This document shows positions 45,049 through 54,430 of a stretch of DNA of 64,000 bases, piece by piece; positions within the stretch are counted from its first letter, which is position 1; each line of letters begins with the position of its first letter. This DNA comes from Rhodohalobacter sp. 614A (lineage in GTDB: Bacteria > Bacteroidota > Rhodothermia > Balneolales > Balneolaceae), in assembly GCF_021462415.1 (NCBI RefSeq), contig NZ_JAKEDS010000002.1, positions 558,001 to 622,000 on the forward strand. The letters are read 5' to 3'. Under the pieces are notes generated by a model. It saw only the letters and a program-made list of their open reading frames with translations. It was not told the DNA's origin and did not search any database. The position numbers and the translations under genes are program-made.

Positions 45049-48000
45049 ATGGCAAAACTTTTACTTATTGTAATAGTTATTCTTGCCGGTTGTAATAGAG
45101 AAGTATATCATTTTGAATCTATTTCCAGTGATATCAGTCAGGTAACTTTTCAAAATAATGTCACAGAAACACGCTCCAACAATATTTTAAATAACGAATA
45201 TTTTTATAACGGTGCGGGTATAGGAGTCGCAGACTTTGATAAAGATGGATATCCGGATCTTTATTTTGCCGGTAATCAGGTAAAAAACCGGATGTACCTC
45301 AATAAGGGAGATTTTGTTTTTGAAGATATCACTGAAAGTGTGAAAGTAGAGGGAAAAGAAGAAAAGTGGTATAGCGGGGTTTCTGTGGTAGACATTAATA
45401 TGGATGGCTGGCCAGATGTATACTTATCAGTAACCGGTTCAAAAGACGCGGCTCTTCGGAAAAATGAACTTTATATCAATCAGGGACCGGATAACTCTGG
45501 AAAAATACAATTTATGGAGATGGCCGGGGAATATGGAATTGATGATTCTTCCTACACAACCCACGCAATATTTACAGATATAGATAGAGATGGGGATCTC
45601 GATTTATATCTGCTTGTTGCAGATACGGATCAGGGAATGTCAGCTCTCAGTAACCGGGTAAATATTGATCGCTTATATCGAAATGAAGGAGCCGATTCAA
45701 CCGGACAAATTATTTATACGGACATCAGCGAAGAAGCCGGAATTACCAAAGCAGGATTCGCTCTTGGTGGATTGGCTACAGATATCAACCAAGATGGATT
45801 TGTAGATATTTATGTAGCAAATGATTATATGGACCCTGATTTTTTTTGGATAAACAATGGAGATGGTACATTTACGGATAGAATTTATGAGATGTTTTCG
45901 CATACCAGTTTTTCCTCAATGGGAACAGATGCCGCTGATATTGACTGGAATGGGCGTATAGATCTGTTTACACTGGATATGTATCCGGATGTAAATGTGA
46001 GGAGGAAAATGATGGCAAATCCAAATAATTACCAGAATTATATAACAAACGGATTTGAAGGAAATGGAGATCAATTTACCAGAAATACATTACAATATAA
46101 TGTTGGAAGCATTGAAGAGCATGGCATTCCAACTTTTAGTGAAATTGCATGGTTGGCGGGAGTAGAGGCTACAGACTGGAGTTGGGGCTCTCTTTTTTTT
46201 GATATGAATAATGATGCCTATTCAGATCTTTTCGTGACTAATGGCATTCCTAAAGATATTACAGATAAAGATTTTTGGAGAGAATATGGCCGTGTTCGTT
46301 CTGTAATTTCAGTTGAAAATGCTCTCCGAATGATGTCGGGAGCCAAAATATCCAACAAGGCGTTTGTAAATAATCGGGATCTTACGTTTTCTGATGTTAC
46401 AAATCCATGGGGATTCAATACAAAAACGTATTCCACAGGAGTTGTCTATGCCGATCTTGATAAAAATGGAGCTATAGATCTCATTGTTCAGAACATCAAT
46501 CAGCCGGTATCCATTTACAGAAATAATCTTTACCAGAAAGAAAAAGAGAATGCAGAAAATTGGTTAAAACTTTCTTTTGAAGGACCCGAGAACAACTCAA
46601 TGGGAGTTGGAGCCGTAATTGATGTGTATAGCCAAAAACTGGGGCATCAACGAATAGAGAACACTCCTTACAGAGGCTATTTATCCAGTGTAGATCCGTT
46701 GCTGCATATCGGTCTTGGTCAGATTGCAACTGTAGATTCTTTGATTGTAACGTGGCCTATTGGAGAAGAATCATATCAAAACCGATACAAAAATATAGGT
46801 TCAAATCAGATTTTAACGATCAGCTTTGATGAAGCTGAACAAGAAAAAAATACCATTAGAACTATCAGTGAACCTTTTTTCAAGAAGGTGGATGATATTA
46901 CAGGAATTTCCTATCAACACAAGGCTGAATATACCAACGATTTTTATAGCCAACCCTTATTGCCATATAAAATTTCTGATTTTGGCCCGGTGCTGGCTTC
47001 CGGAGATATTGATGGAAATGGACTTGAAGATCTCTTTATTGGAGCTACAAGAAACAACGAAGCGGAGATCTATTTTCAACAAGAAGACGGTACATTTATT
47101 TCTGCTTTCCTACGTGAATTAGTCGATCACCCGGAACAACTTTCTTTAGGAGAACACACATCCGTTTTGCTGGCAGATTTTGATGGTGATGATTATCCGG
47201 ACCTTTATTTTGGAACAGTTTCTACATCAGATTATTCATCACCTGCAGAAGCCGAAGACTTTGTTTTTAAAAATAATGGAGATGGCACCTTTACACTTAT
47301 TCAGCATGCATTTCCTTATCCCAATATCCAGGTAACCTCAGTAGTAGAAGAGGCTGATTATAACAACGATGGACTCCCAGATTTATTTATTGGTGGAGGG
47401 TACTTGCCAGATCAATATCCAATGAATACTCCAAATAAACTTTTTATCAATCGATCTGACACCAGCACTCTTCGATTTGAAGAAGACACGACACGAATGA
47501 CATCCGCATTGTCTCAAACGGGAACGGTTTTGGATGCCGTTTGGCTGGATTTTAATCACGATGAAGTACTTGATTTAGTGGTGGCGGGAGAATGGATGAG
47601 AGTGAGTTTTTTTGAAAATCAGCAGGAAGGCTTTGTAGATGTGACGGATAAAGTGGCACCAGCATCTCAACCAGGAATGTGGAAACATTTGCAAAAGGCC
47701 GACCTTAATGGTGATGGTTTGATGGATCTTTTTGCAGGAAATCATGGGCTCAATTCACTTTATTCCGGCACTTCCAATGAACCAGTTTCTATTTATTATG
47801 GAGATTTATTTGCGGATAATTTTTTTGAAGCGTTACCAACGGTTTTTTTAAAAGATACGTCCGGACAAAAACATGAATATCCTGCGCATTATTTTGAGGA
47901 TGTTAGACGGCTAATTCCTGGCTTGGCAAATCGGTATGCTACGTACAGAGAATTTGGAGAAACAACGATAGAAGAGCTTTTAAGAGATAGTAACTCTACA

Positions 48001-48384
48001 CAAAAAATAATCACTGATTCTAAAAGTGTAGTTTGGCTGCAAAATAAGACCGGTCAGTTTCATTATTTTCCTCTGCCAAAAGAGGCACAATTTGGTCCGG
48101 TTTATGATTCCCTTGCAAAAGACTTTACCAAGAATGGAAACATAGATATTCTTCTTATTGGTAACCAAACTGGGGTCGATTTGCAGCTCGGATCAAATAG
48201 TCAGTTGAAACTATTACTCTATGAGGGGGATGGTAACGGATCTTTTTCTACTGTTCCGCTAAAAAAAAGTGGTTTAAGTCTGCAAACGGATGATCTTCGA
48301 TCACTTATTACTATGAAAATCGATACTAGTAGAAAGATCATTATTTCCCGTCAAAATGGAAAACTGGAGATCTTTGAGTTTTAG
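45049..48384 (+). CDS. VCBS/FG-GAP and ASPIC-domain (CRTAC1-type) lipoprotein
   Basis: 1111 residues from the ATG at 45049, which gives a short lipoprotein signal (lipobox LAGC, cysteine about 15); the ATG at 45019 adds 10. Twelve calcium-binding FG-GAP-like loops are visible, e.g. DFDKDGYPDLYF, DIDRDGDLDLYLL, DIDGNGLEDLFIG and DFDGDDYPDLYFG; between the two groups (about 510-600) is an ASPIC/UnbV domain (GVGAVIDVYSQKLGHQRIE, PLLHIGLGQIATVDSLIVTWP). The protein probably forms two beta-propellers at the cell surface. It precedes SusC and SusD on the same strand, with a 764-base gap; CRTAC1-type proteins often lie next to SusCD loci. Confidence 0.88.
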   Translation: MAKLLLIVIVILAGCNREVYHFESISSDISQVTFQNNVTETRSNNILNNEYFYNGAGIGVADFDKDGYPDLYFAGNQVKNRMYLNKGDFVFEDITESVKVEGKEEKWYSGVSVVDINMDGWPDVYLSVTGSKDAALRKNELYINQGPDNSGKIQFMEMAGEYGIDDSSYTTHAIFTDIDRDGDLDLYLLVADTDQGMSALSNRVNIDRLYRNEGADSTGQIIYTDISEEAGITKAGFALGGLATDINQDGFVDIYVANDYMDPDFFWINNGDGTFTDRIYEMFSHTSFSSMGTDAADIDWNGRIDLFTLDMYPDVNVRRKMMANPNNYQNYITNGFEGNGDQFTRNTLQYNVGSIEEHGIPTFSEIAWLAGVEATDWSWGSLFFDMNNDAYSDLFVTNGIPKDITDKDFWREYGRVRSVISVENALRMMSGAKISNKAFVNNRDLTFSDVTNPWGFNTKTYSTGVVYADLDKNGAIDLIVQNINQPVSIYRNNLYQKEKENAENWLKLSFEGPENNSMGVGAVIDVYSQKLGHQRIENTPYRGYLSSVDPLLHIGLGQIATVDSLIVTWPIGEESYQNRYKNIGSNQILTISFDEAEQEKNTIRTISEPFFKKVDDITGISYQHKAEYTNDFYSQPLLPYKISDFGPVLASGDIDGNGLEDLFIGATRNNEAEIYFQQEDGTFISAFLRELVDHPEQLSLGEHTSVLLADFDGDDYPDLYFGTVSTSDYSSPAEAEDFVFKNNGDGTFTLIQHAFPYPNIQVTSVVEEADYNNDGLPDLFIGGGYLPDQYPMNTPNKLFINRSDTSTLRFEEDTTRMTSALSQTGTVLDAVWLDFNHDEVLDLVVAGEWMRVSFFENQQEGFVDVTDKVAPASQPGMWKHLQKADLNGDGLMDLFAGNHGLNSLYSGTSNEPVSIYYGDLFADNFFEALPTVFLKDTSGQKHEYPAHYFEDVRRLIPGLANRYATYREFGETTIEELLRDSNSTQKIITDSKSVVWLQNKTGQFHYFPLPKEAQFGPVYDSLAKDFTKNGNIDILLIGNQTGVDLQLGSNSQLKLLLYEGDGNGSFSTVPLKKSGLSLQTDDLRSLITMKIDTSRKIIISRQNGKLEIFEF

Positions 48385-49148
48385 AAATGATCTTTATTCT
48401 TCAGGAACTCGTCAATTCCATTTATTTTATGAAGTTTAACGTTCAAAGCAGTTCCACTCTGAGTTTATTCAAAATCATCTTATAATGGGTTTTAGTTTCG
48501 ATGATTAAAGCTGAATTCAATTTATTTGAAGTGCACATAAATGATACTCCTCAAAATTGAGCTAGGCTGATTGCTCAGATCAGCGAGCAATATGCGGCGC
48601 CATTTCTTAAAGATTACTGTAACTGACTGTAGGGAATAGCGGTCTATTCGGTGGTTTTGCGTAGCGGTAAGATTTAATGGGAGATACTTGATTAGATGTC
48701 GAAATGAAGCCTTTTCAATATGAATACGTTTGTAAATGCTTATTATCCAATGTATAGCAATATGTTACAAGGCTTTATAACACGCTATACTTTAAAAGTA
48801 TATTATGAAGAATATAACTTCTTTATTTTATTGTTTTTCAATCCATTTCCTCTGTGTTTTACAATTTTTAAAAGTGAATAATGTCTTTTAAAACCGCTTT
48901 TTTAACTGATTAAAAAACTTTTTTTATTTCTTTTAAAATTGGAAGCGCTTCTTTATAATTGACTCGAACCACATGTAAAAAATGTAAATAGTGAGACAAG
49001 CATGTACGTTAAAAAAAGAGCATGATGGCTTTTAATGCTTCAATATTTTTCCGTTAAAGCAATTCCTCTCTATTTACATACTCGTCCGCTTGTTTTGTTA
49101 GCGGAATTTTATAATCCAATAACCTCAACCATAACCACAACTATTGAT
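48385..49148. other. 764-base intergenic region upstream of susC, with regulatory-looking dyads
   Basis: No convincing gene. A hairpin ATTGCTC (48570-48576) / GAGCAAT (48585-48591), a dyad TATACTTT / AAAGTATA (48786-48802), and a LacI-type palindrome (48940-48953) are present. The last ~300 bases are AT-rich. The 38 codons before the chosen SusC start (49035-49148) are open but hold no signal-like sequence and are taken as leader. Confidence 0.55.
48940..48953. promoter_or_regulatory. LacI/GalR-type operator-like palindrome upstream of susC
   Basis: TGGAAGCGCTTCTT; GAAGCGCTTC (48942-48951) is a perfect 10-base palindrome with the central CG typical of LacI-family operators and close to catabolite-response elements. 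It lies about 196 bases before the susC start. No LacI-family gene is in the window, so the regulator would be encoded elsewhere. Role inferred. Confidence 0.45.
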
Positions 49149-52100
49149 ATGAACGATACAAAACTATGGGTACATCTGTCTATACATAAATATATAGACA
49201 GATTTGTGTATTTGTCTTTCCAGAAAAAACCTTTTTGGAGAGTAAGTTCAGTGCTTTTTACTGCATTAACTATCTGTTTTTCCGTGGCCATAACCCAAAG
49301 TTATGCTCAGAATTTGGAAATCAGCGGTCAAGTAATTGATGCTAACTCCGGGGAAGCCCTTCCAGGTGTGAATATTCTCATTGTTGGTACTGATGATGGA
49401 ACAATAACTAATGTTGACGGAGAATATTCTATCTCTGCACCTGAAGACGGATCTTTGCGATTTACATTTATTGGATATAAGCCGATCACAATACCAATAA
49501 GTGGTAGATCAACAATTGATGTAGAAATGGAACAAGACATAATCAGTGGCGATGAGCTATTAGTTATTGGTTATAGTGTACAGGAACGAAGGGATATGAC
49601 AGGCTCTATTTCAGTAGTTGATATGGATCAATTTGAGACCAGAGCTGTAACCGGTGATATGGTTTCGAAACAACTGCAGGGTATGGCTTCAGGAGTTTCG
49701 GTTGTATCATCTGGCCAGCCGGGAGAGACACCAGACATCCGGATTCGCGGAATTAATACGTTTGGCAACAATGCACCTCTTGTAGTTATAGACGGCGTGC
49801 CTGGGAATATGAATAATTTGAATTCAAATGATATTGAGTCCATTCAGGTTCTTAAGGATGCTTCTTCTGCATCGATTTATGGAGCACGAGCTGCCAATGG
49901 TGTAATTGTTATTACCACCAAAAAAGGTGGAGGAAGTGTACAGGTAAATTATAGTGGCACCTACGGAGTAGATTGGCAAGGAAGGGACAACCCATGGGAT
50001 ATTGCTTCACCACAAGATCATGCAAATTTGGTTTGGACAGCCCAACAAAATTCAGGTCAAACGCCAAGTCATGTCTTATACGGGAACGGTTCGAATCCCA
50101 CACTTCCGGATTTTATATCACCAGCTGGCGCAAGTGAAGCAGATGTCAATCTTGATAGTTATTATTTGATACCCGAGTATACAGATCCAGCAATGTTGGG
50201 AACATTTAATCAGTTAACACGAGCAAATAAAGAAGGGACCGACTGGTTTAATGAAATTTTTAGACCTGCAGCGACAATGCAGCATAATATTTCTGTAAAT
50301 GGCGGTAGCGAAATTGGGAACTTTTTGTTTTCAGTTAATTATTTGGATCAGGAAGGAACGTTAAAGTATAACTTCCGCGATCGGGTAACTTTACGTGCAA
50401 ATACGTCTTTTAATTTAGGAGAAAATTTTAGAATTGGAGAGAATCTTTCGTATTCAGTTTCGGAATCTCCCACGGTTGCTGCTCTAACGGAAGGCAGTTC
50501 TATTGGTTTTTCATACAGAATACAGCCTATCGTTCCTGTTTATGATATTGCAGGAAACTTCGGTGGGCAAGCAGGGGCAAGTCTTGGAAATGCAGCAAAT
50601 CCTGTAGCTATGATGTATAGAACTCGGAATAACGAATCACAAACTAGAAATTTGTTCGGAAATGTTTTTGCTGAATGGGATTTTCTCGAAAATGTTATGG
50701 TACGAACCAGTTTTGGAGGAGAATTATGGGGTTGGGAGTCCAAAAGCATCAACTATCCCTCCTATGAAGAACAAGAGCCCACGACAACAAATGGAATGGA
50801 TGCAAATTCTGACTCGGGTTATAATTGGACATGGACAAATACACTTCGATATACTCAAACCCTTGATAGGCATGAAATCGAATTACTTGTAGGCGCTGAG
50901 GCACAACAAGAAGGAGGGAATGCAAGAAGGGCAAATGTACAAGGATTTTTCTCTCTTGATCCCAATTATGTTAGCCTCTCCACCGGTTCGGGAACTCCTG
51001 TTGTAAGTGGGTGGGAATGGCAAAGTTCCTTACTGTCATTTTTTACTCGCCTGGATTACATTTTCAATGACAGATATATTGTTGGAGCCACCATTCGTCG
51101 CGATGGTTCTTCAAGATTTGCGAATAATCAGTGGGGTTGGTTTCCTGCAGTAAGTGTAGGTTGGAGAATAAGTCAGGAAAACTTTATGCAGGATATAGAT
51201 TGGCTTACGGATCTTAAATTGATTGCTGGTTATGGAGTAATGGGTAATCAGATTAATGTTGATCCTGCCAATGCATTTACGCTTTTCACTAGTGATCAAG
51301 GAAACTCTTTTTATGCTATAGACGGTAGCAATTCAAGTCCTTCAGAAGGGTTTCGGCTTGATAGGATTGGTAACCCAGATGCTGAATGGGAGCGTAATGT
51401 AACAGCAAATATAGGTATTGAAGCCAGTCTTTTTAATGATCAACTTCAAACGAGCATTGAATATTACTGGAAAGATGTTACGGATCTTCTCTATAACCCA
51501 GAACTAATTGGAACTTTTGGAGTAGCTTCTCAGCCCTATGTAAATGTTGGGAATATGACAAATCGTGGATTAGATATGAGTTTGTCAACAAATGGCGGGT
51601 CAATTGGTGGTCTGCAATATAATGCAACGTTGACTTTCACTTCATACAATAATGAAATTGTCAAAATATCTAATGACGCAGACTTCTTTGATCAAGAAAC
51701 CCGAAGATTTGGTGTGCCATTTATCAGGAATCAGGTTGGTGAGTCGATTTCCTCATTCTATGGATATGACATCGAGGGATTTTGGCAAGATCAGGGCGAA
51801 ATTGATCAGACAAATTCTGCTGTAGTTCAACAAACAGGAAATTCAGAGGCTGTCTATCAATCAGATATGGCTGTTGGAAGATTCCGCTATAAAGATGTGA
51901 ACGGTGATGGTCAGATTACACCGGATGATCGTACGTTCCTTGGAAATCCTAATCCAGATTTTACATATGGTTTGAATCTGGGATTAAACTATAAAGCCTT
52001 TGATCTGAACATGTTCTGGTATGGTTCTCAGGGGAATGATATCTGGAATGGAGTAAAATGGTTTACAGACTTTTATGGCAATTTTAATGGAGCTAAGAGT

Positions 52101-52475
52101 AATCGCGCTGTAAATGATTCCTGGACACCAGAAAATCGAAACGCTCAACTTCCAATTCAAGAAGCGAGTGGGTCATTCAGTTCAGGTGAAGAACCCAATT
52201 CTTACTTTGTCGAAGATGGTTCCTATTTGAGATTACGAAGCCTGCAACTGGGGTATACACTACCTGCTGATTTGTTACAGAGAGCAGGCATCCGAAATGT
52301 GAGATTATATGTTCAGGGGAATAATTTGATAACCTTTACAGGTTATAATGGCCCCGATCCCGAAATTGGATTTTTCAGTGGGGATGGTGGAGGTGGTTCC
52401 ACCAATTTTGGAATTGATGAAGGGCAGTATCCAACTCCCAAACAGTTCCTTTTCGGAATCAATATCTCAATTTGA
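49149..52475 (+). CDS. SusC/RagA family TonB-dependent outer-membrane transporter
   Basis: 1108 residues from the ATG at 49149 (an earlier in-frame start at 49035 adds 38 unlikely residues). A long N-terminal region with a signal anchor (VLFTALTICFSVAITQSYAQ) precedes a carboxypeptidase-D-like regulatory domain (about 55-130; SGQVIDANSGEALPGVNI, DVEMEQD), the TonB plug (IRIRGINTFGNNAPLVVIDGVPG, DASSASIYGARAANGVIVITTKKGG) and the beta-barrel ending KQFLFGINISI. It takes up oligosaccharides or other large nutrients, with the SusD lipoprotein acting as lid. The susD gene follows after 34 bases. Confidence 0.93.
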   Translation: MNDTKLWVHLSIHKYIDRFVYLSFQKKPFWRVSSVLFTALTICFSVAITQSYAQNLEISGQVIDANSGEALPGVNILIVGTDDGTITNVDGEYSISAPEDGSLRFTFIGYKPITIPISGRSTIDVEMEQDIISGDELLVIGYSVQERRDMTGSISVVDMDQFETRAVTGDMVSKQLQGMASGVSVVSSGQPGETPDIRIRGINTFGNNAPLVVIDGVPGNMNNLNSNDIESIQVLKDASSASIYGARAANGVIVITTKKGGGSVQVNYSGTYGVDWQGRDNPWDIASPQDHANLVWTAQQNSGQTPSHVLYGNGSNPTLPDFISPAGASEADVNLDSYYLIPEYTDPAMLGTFNQLTRANKEGTDWFNEIFRPAATMQHNISVNGGSEIGNFLFSVNYLDQEGTLKYNFRDRVTLRANTSFNLGENFRIGENLSYSVSESPTVAALTEGSSIGFSYRIQPIVPVYDIAGNFGGQAGASLGNAANPVAMMYRTRNNESQTRNLFGNVFAEWDFLENVMVRTSFGGELWGWESKSINYPSYEEQEPTTTNGMDANSDSGYNWTWTNTLRYTQTLDRHEIELLVGAEAQQEGGNARRANVQGFFSLDPNYVSLSTGSGTPVVSGWEWQSSLLSFFTRLDYIFNDRYIVGATIRRDGSSRFANNQWGWFPAVSVGWRISQENFMQDIDWLTDLKLIAGYGVMGNQINVDPANAFTLFTSDQGNSFYAIDGSNSSPSEGFRLDRIGNPDAEWERNVTANIGIEASLFNDQLQTSIEYYWKDVTDLLYNPELIGTFGVASQPYVNVGNMTNRGLDMSLSTNGGSIGGLQYNATLTFTSYNNEIVKISNDADFFDQETRRFGVPFIRNQVGESISSFYGYDIEGFWQDQGEIDQTNSAVVQQTGNSEAVYQSDMAVGRFRYKDVNGDGQITPDDRTFLGNPNPDFTYGLNLGLNYKAFDLNMFWYGSQGNDIWNGVKWFTDFYGNFNGAKSNRAVNDSWTPENRNAQLPIQEASGSFSSGEEPNSYFVEDGSYLRLRSLQLGYTLPADLLQRAGIRNVRLYVQGNNLITFTGYNGPDPEIGFFSGDGGGGSTNFGIDEGQYPTPKQFLFGINISI

Positions 52476-52509
52476 TCGAGAATAATTTTAAAATTATATA
52501 GCGAAGACT

Positions 52510-54369
52510 ATGAAAAACCAAAAATATACTTATATAGTAGCACCTATAATAATTGCAGTACTGTTATTTTATGGCTGCGAGGATTTCCTAAGCGTACCTG
52601 CCAAAGGATCCTTAGGCGAAGAGGTTTTAGCGAATACTCAGGGAGTTGAGACCTCACTTTTAGGAGCATATGCCGCTCTTGACGGGGCCGGATTAGGATA
52701 TAATGCGTGGGAAACTTCTCCTCATAATTGGGTTTATGGAAGTGTAGTAGGAGGGGATGCCCATAAAGGAAGCGAACCCGCAGATCAGGCTCCCATTAAT
52801 GAAATGATGGCAGGAAACTTTATTCCTACATCTTCATTCTTCAATAATAAATGGAAAGCTCTTTATGAAGGAATAAGTAGAGCAAATGCTACTCTATCTC
52901 TACTGGAACAGGTAGAAGACATGTCGGAGGATCAAATTGCAAGAGCAAGAGGTGAAGCCCGTTTTTTGCGAGGACACTATTATTTTGAACTTCGGAAAAT
53001 GTTCAACAAAGTTCCTTGGATTGACGAAACCACAGAAGATCTGAACCAACCAAATGATTCGGAAATTTGGCCAAATATTGAAGCTGATTTTCAATATGCA
53101 TTCGATAATTTACCAGAAACCCATGGTGAACGGGGACGGGTAAATAGATGGGCTGCTGCTGCCTATTTAGCAAGAACATATGTCTATCAGGAAAAATGGA
53201 ATGAGGCCAAATCGTTGTATGATCAGATAATTCCCAATGGGGTAACAAGTCAAGGGGTTTCATATGATCTTGCAAATGGGTTTTGGGATAATTGGAATCC
53301 CGGCATGGAAGATGGATTGCCCGAGGCAGTCTTTTCTATAGAACAAGTGGCCAATGATGGTACGGGAGGCATTAATAATGCAAATTTTGGTATGATGTTA
53401 AATTTTCCCCAAGATGCCTCTACCTTTCGTTGCTGCGGTTTTTATTCCCCAACCCAGGATCTTGTGAACTCTTATCGTACTCAAGACGGCTTACCTTTAA
53501 TTGATGGGTATAATAATGAAATAGTAAAAAATGATCTTGGCGTAACCTCAAGTCAACAATTTGATATGTATGGCGGGGAACTTGATCCCAGACTTGACTG
53601 GACGGTTGGCCGTAGAGGAGTTCCATATCATGATTGGGGCCCTTTCCCCGGACAAAGATGGGTTCGTGATCAGAATTTCGGTGGGCCATATTATGCAAAG
53701 AAAAATATCTATTGGAAATCGCAAGAGGCCCAATATGCAGATAATCGATCCTGGGCTCCGGGAACAGCAATTAATATCCCTGTTATTCGGTTTGCGGACG
53801 TATTATTAATGGCGGCTGAAGCAGAAGTTGAAACTGGTTCTTTAGAACAAGCGCAAACCTATGTAAATCGCGTCAGAGAGCGTGCTTCCAGACCGGAATC
53901 ATGGGTTGATAATGATTTGAATAGGGGCTTTGCTAGCGCTGTTGTGAACAATGAGTCTGAAATGCTTACTACAGAAGTAGAAGCTGGTGAATGGGTGGTT
54001 CGCGAAGATACTGGTACAACTTTTACATTCATCGGAGGTGATCCAGGTAATATTAGTAGCTGGAATGAATATTCTGAACCAAATTATAATATTTCTCAAT
54101 ATACAATACCTTGGTCAGACACTAATACAGCCAGAGAAGCGGTTCGATTTGAACGAAAACTCGAGTTAGCCATGGAAGGGCATAGATTCTTCGACCTTGT
54201 AAGATGGGGAGTTGCTCAAGAAGTGCTATCCGACTTTTATATTTATGAAGGTAGTGTATTCCCTGGTTCTGAATTTGCGAATGGCCAGTTTAGAAATGAA
54301 TACTATCCAATACCTCAACGTCAGATTGACCTTAGTGAAGGTACATTGCAACAAAACCTCGGGTATTAA
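52510..54369 (+). CDS. SusD/RagB family nutrient-binding outer-membrane lipoprotein
   Basis: 619 residues. Signal peptide with lipobox (LFYGC, cysteine about 23), then the SusD pattern: DFLSVPAKGSLGEEVL, the TPR-like region WKALYEGISRANATLSLLEQV and ARGEARFLRGHYYFELRKMFNKVPWI, IRFADVLLMAAEAEVETGSLEQAQTYVNRVRERA, and the C-terminal ERKLELAMEGHRFFDLVRWG with YYPIPQRQIDLS. It binds the ligand at the cell surface and closes over SusC. Transcribed with susC; a terminator follows at 54400-54430. Confidence 0.93.
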   Translation: MKNQKYTYIVAPIIIAVLLFYGCEDFLSVPAKGSLGEEVLANTQGVETSLLGAYAALDGAGLGYNAWETSPHNWVYGSVVGGDAHKGSEPADQAPINEMMAGNFIPTSSFFNNKWKALYEGISRANATLSLLEQVEDMSEDQIARARGEARFLRGHYYFELRKMFNKVPWIDETTEDLNQPNDSEIWPNIEADFQYAFDNLPETHGERGRVNRWAAAAYLARTYVYQEKWNEAKSLYDQIIPNGVTSQGVSYDLANGFWDNWNPGMEDGLPEAVFSIEQVANDGTGGINNANFGMMLNFPQDASTFRCCGFYSPTQDLVNSYRTQDGLPLIDGYNNEIVKNDLGVTSSQQFDMYGGELDPRLDWTVGRRGVPYHDWGPFPGQRWVRDQNFGGPYYAKKNIYWKSQEAQYADNRSWAPGTAINIPVIRFADVLLMAAEAEVETGSLEQAQTYVNRVRERASRPESWVDNDLNRGFASAVVNNESEMLTTEVEAGEWVVREDTGTTFTFIGGDPGNISSWNEYSEPNYNISQYTIPWSDTNTAREAVRFERKLELAMEGHRFFDLVRWGVAQEVLSDFYIYEGSVFPGSEFANGQFRNEYYPIPQRQIDLSEGTLQQNLGY

Positions 54370-54399
54370 TTTCTTTATAATTTTTAATTTAGGAATGAA

Positions 54400-54430
54400 G
54401 GCGTGTGTTTTAATACATACGCCTTTTTTT
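54400..54430 (+). terminator. intrinsic terminator after susD
   Basis: Stem GGCGTGTG (54400-54407) / CATACGCC (54416-54423), 8 bp with one G-U pair, 8-base loop, followed by seven T (54424-54430). The left arm lies just before the convergent CrtI-family gene's stop at 54410. Confidence 0.85.

Noticed and set aside
50085-50110. T-loop-like GGTTCGAATCCC suggesting a tRNA
   Set aside because: It lies within the SusC coding sequence (residues GNGSNP) and no acceptor, D or anticodon stem can be built around it.
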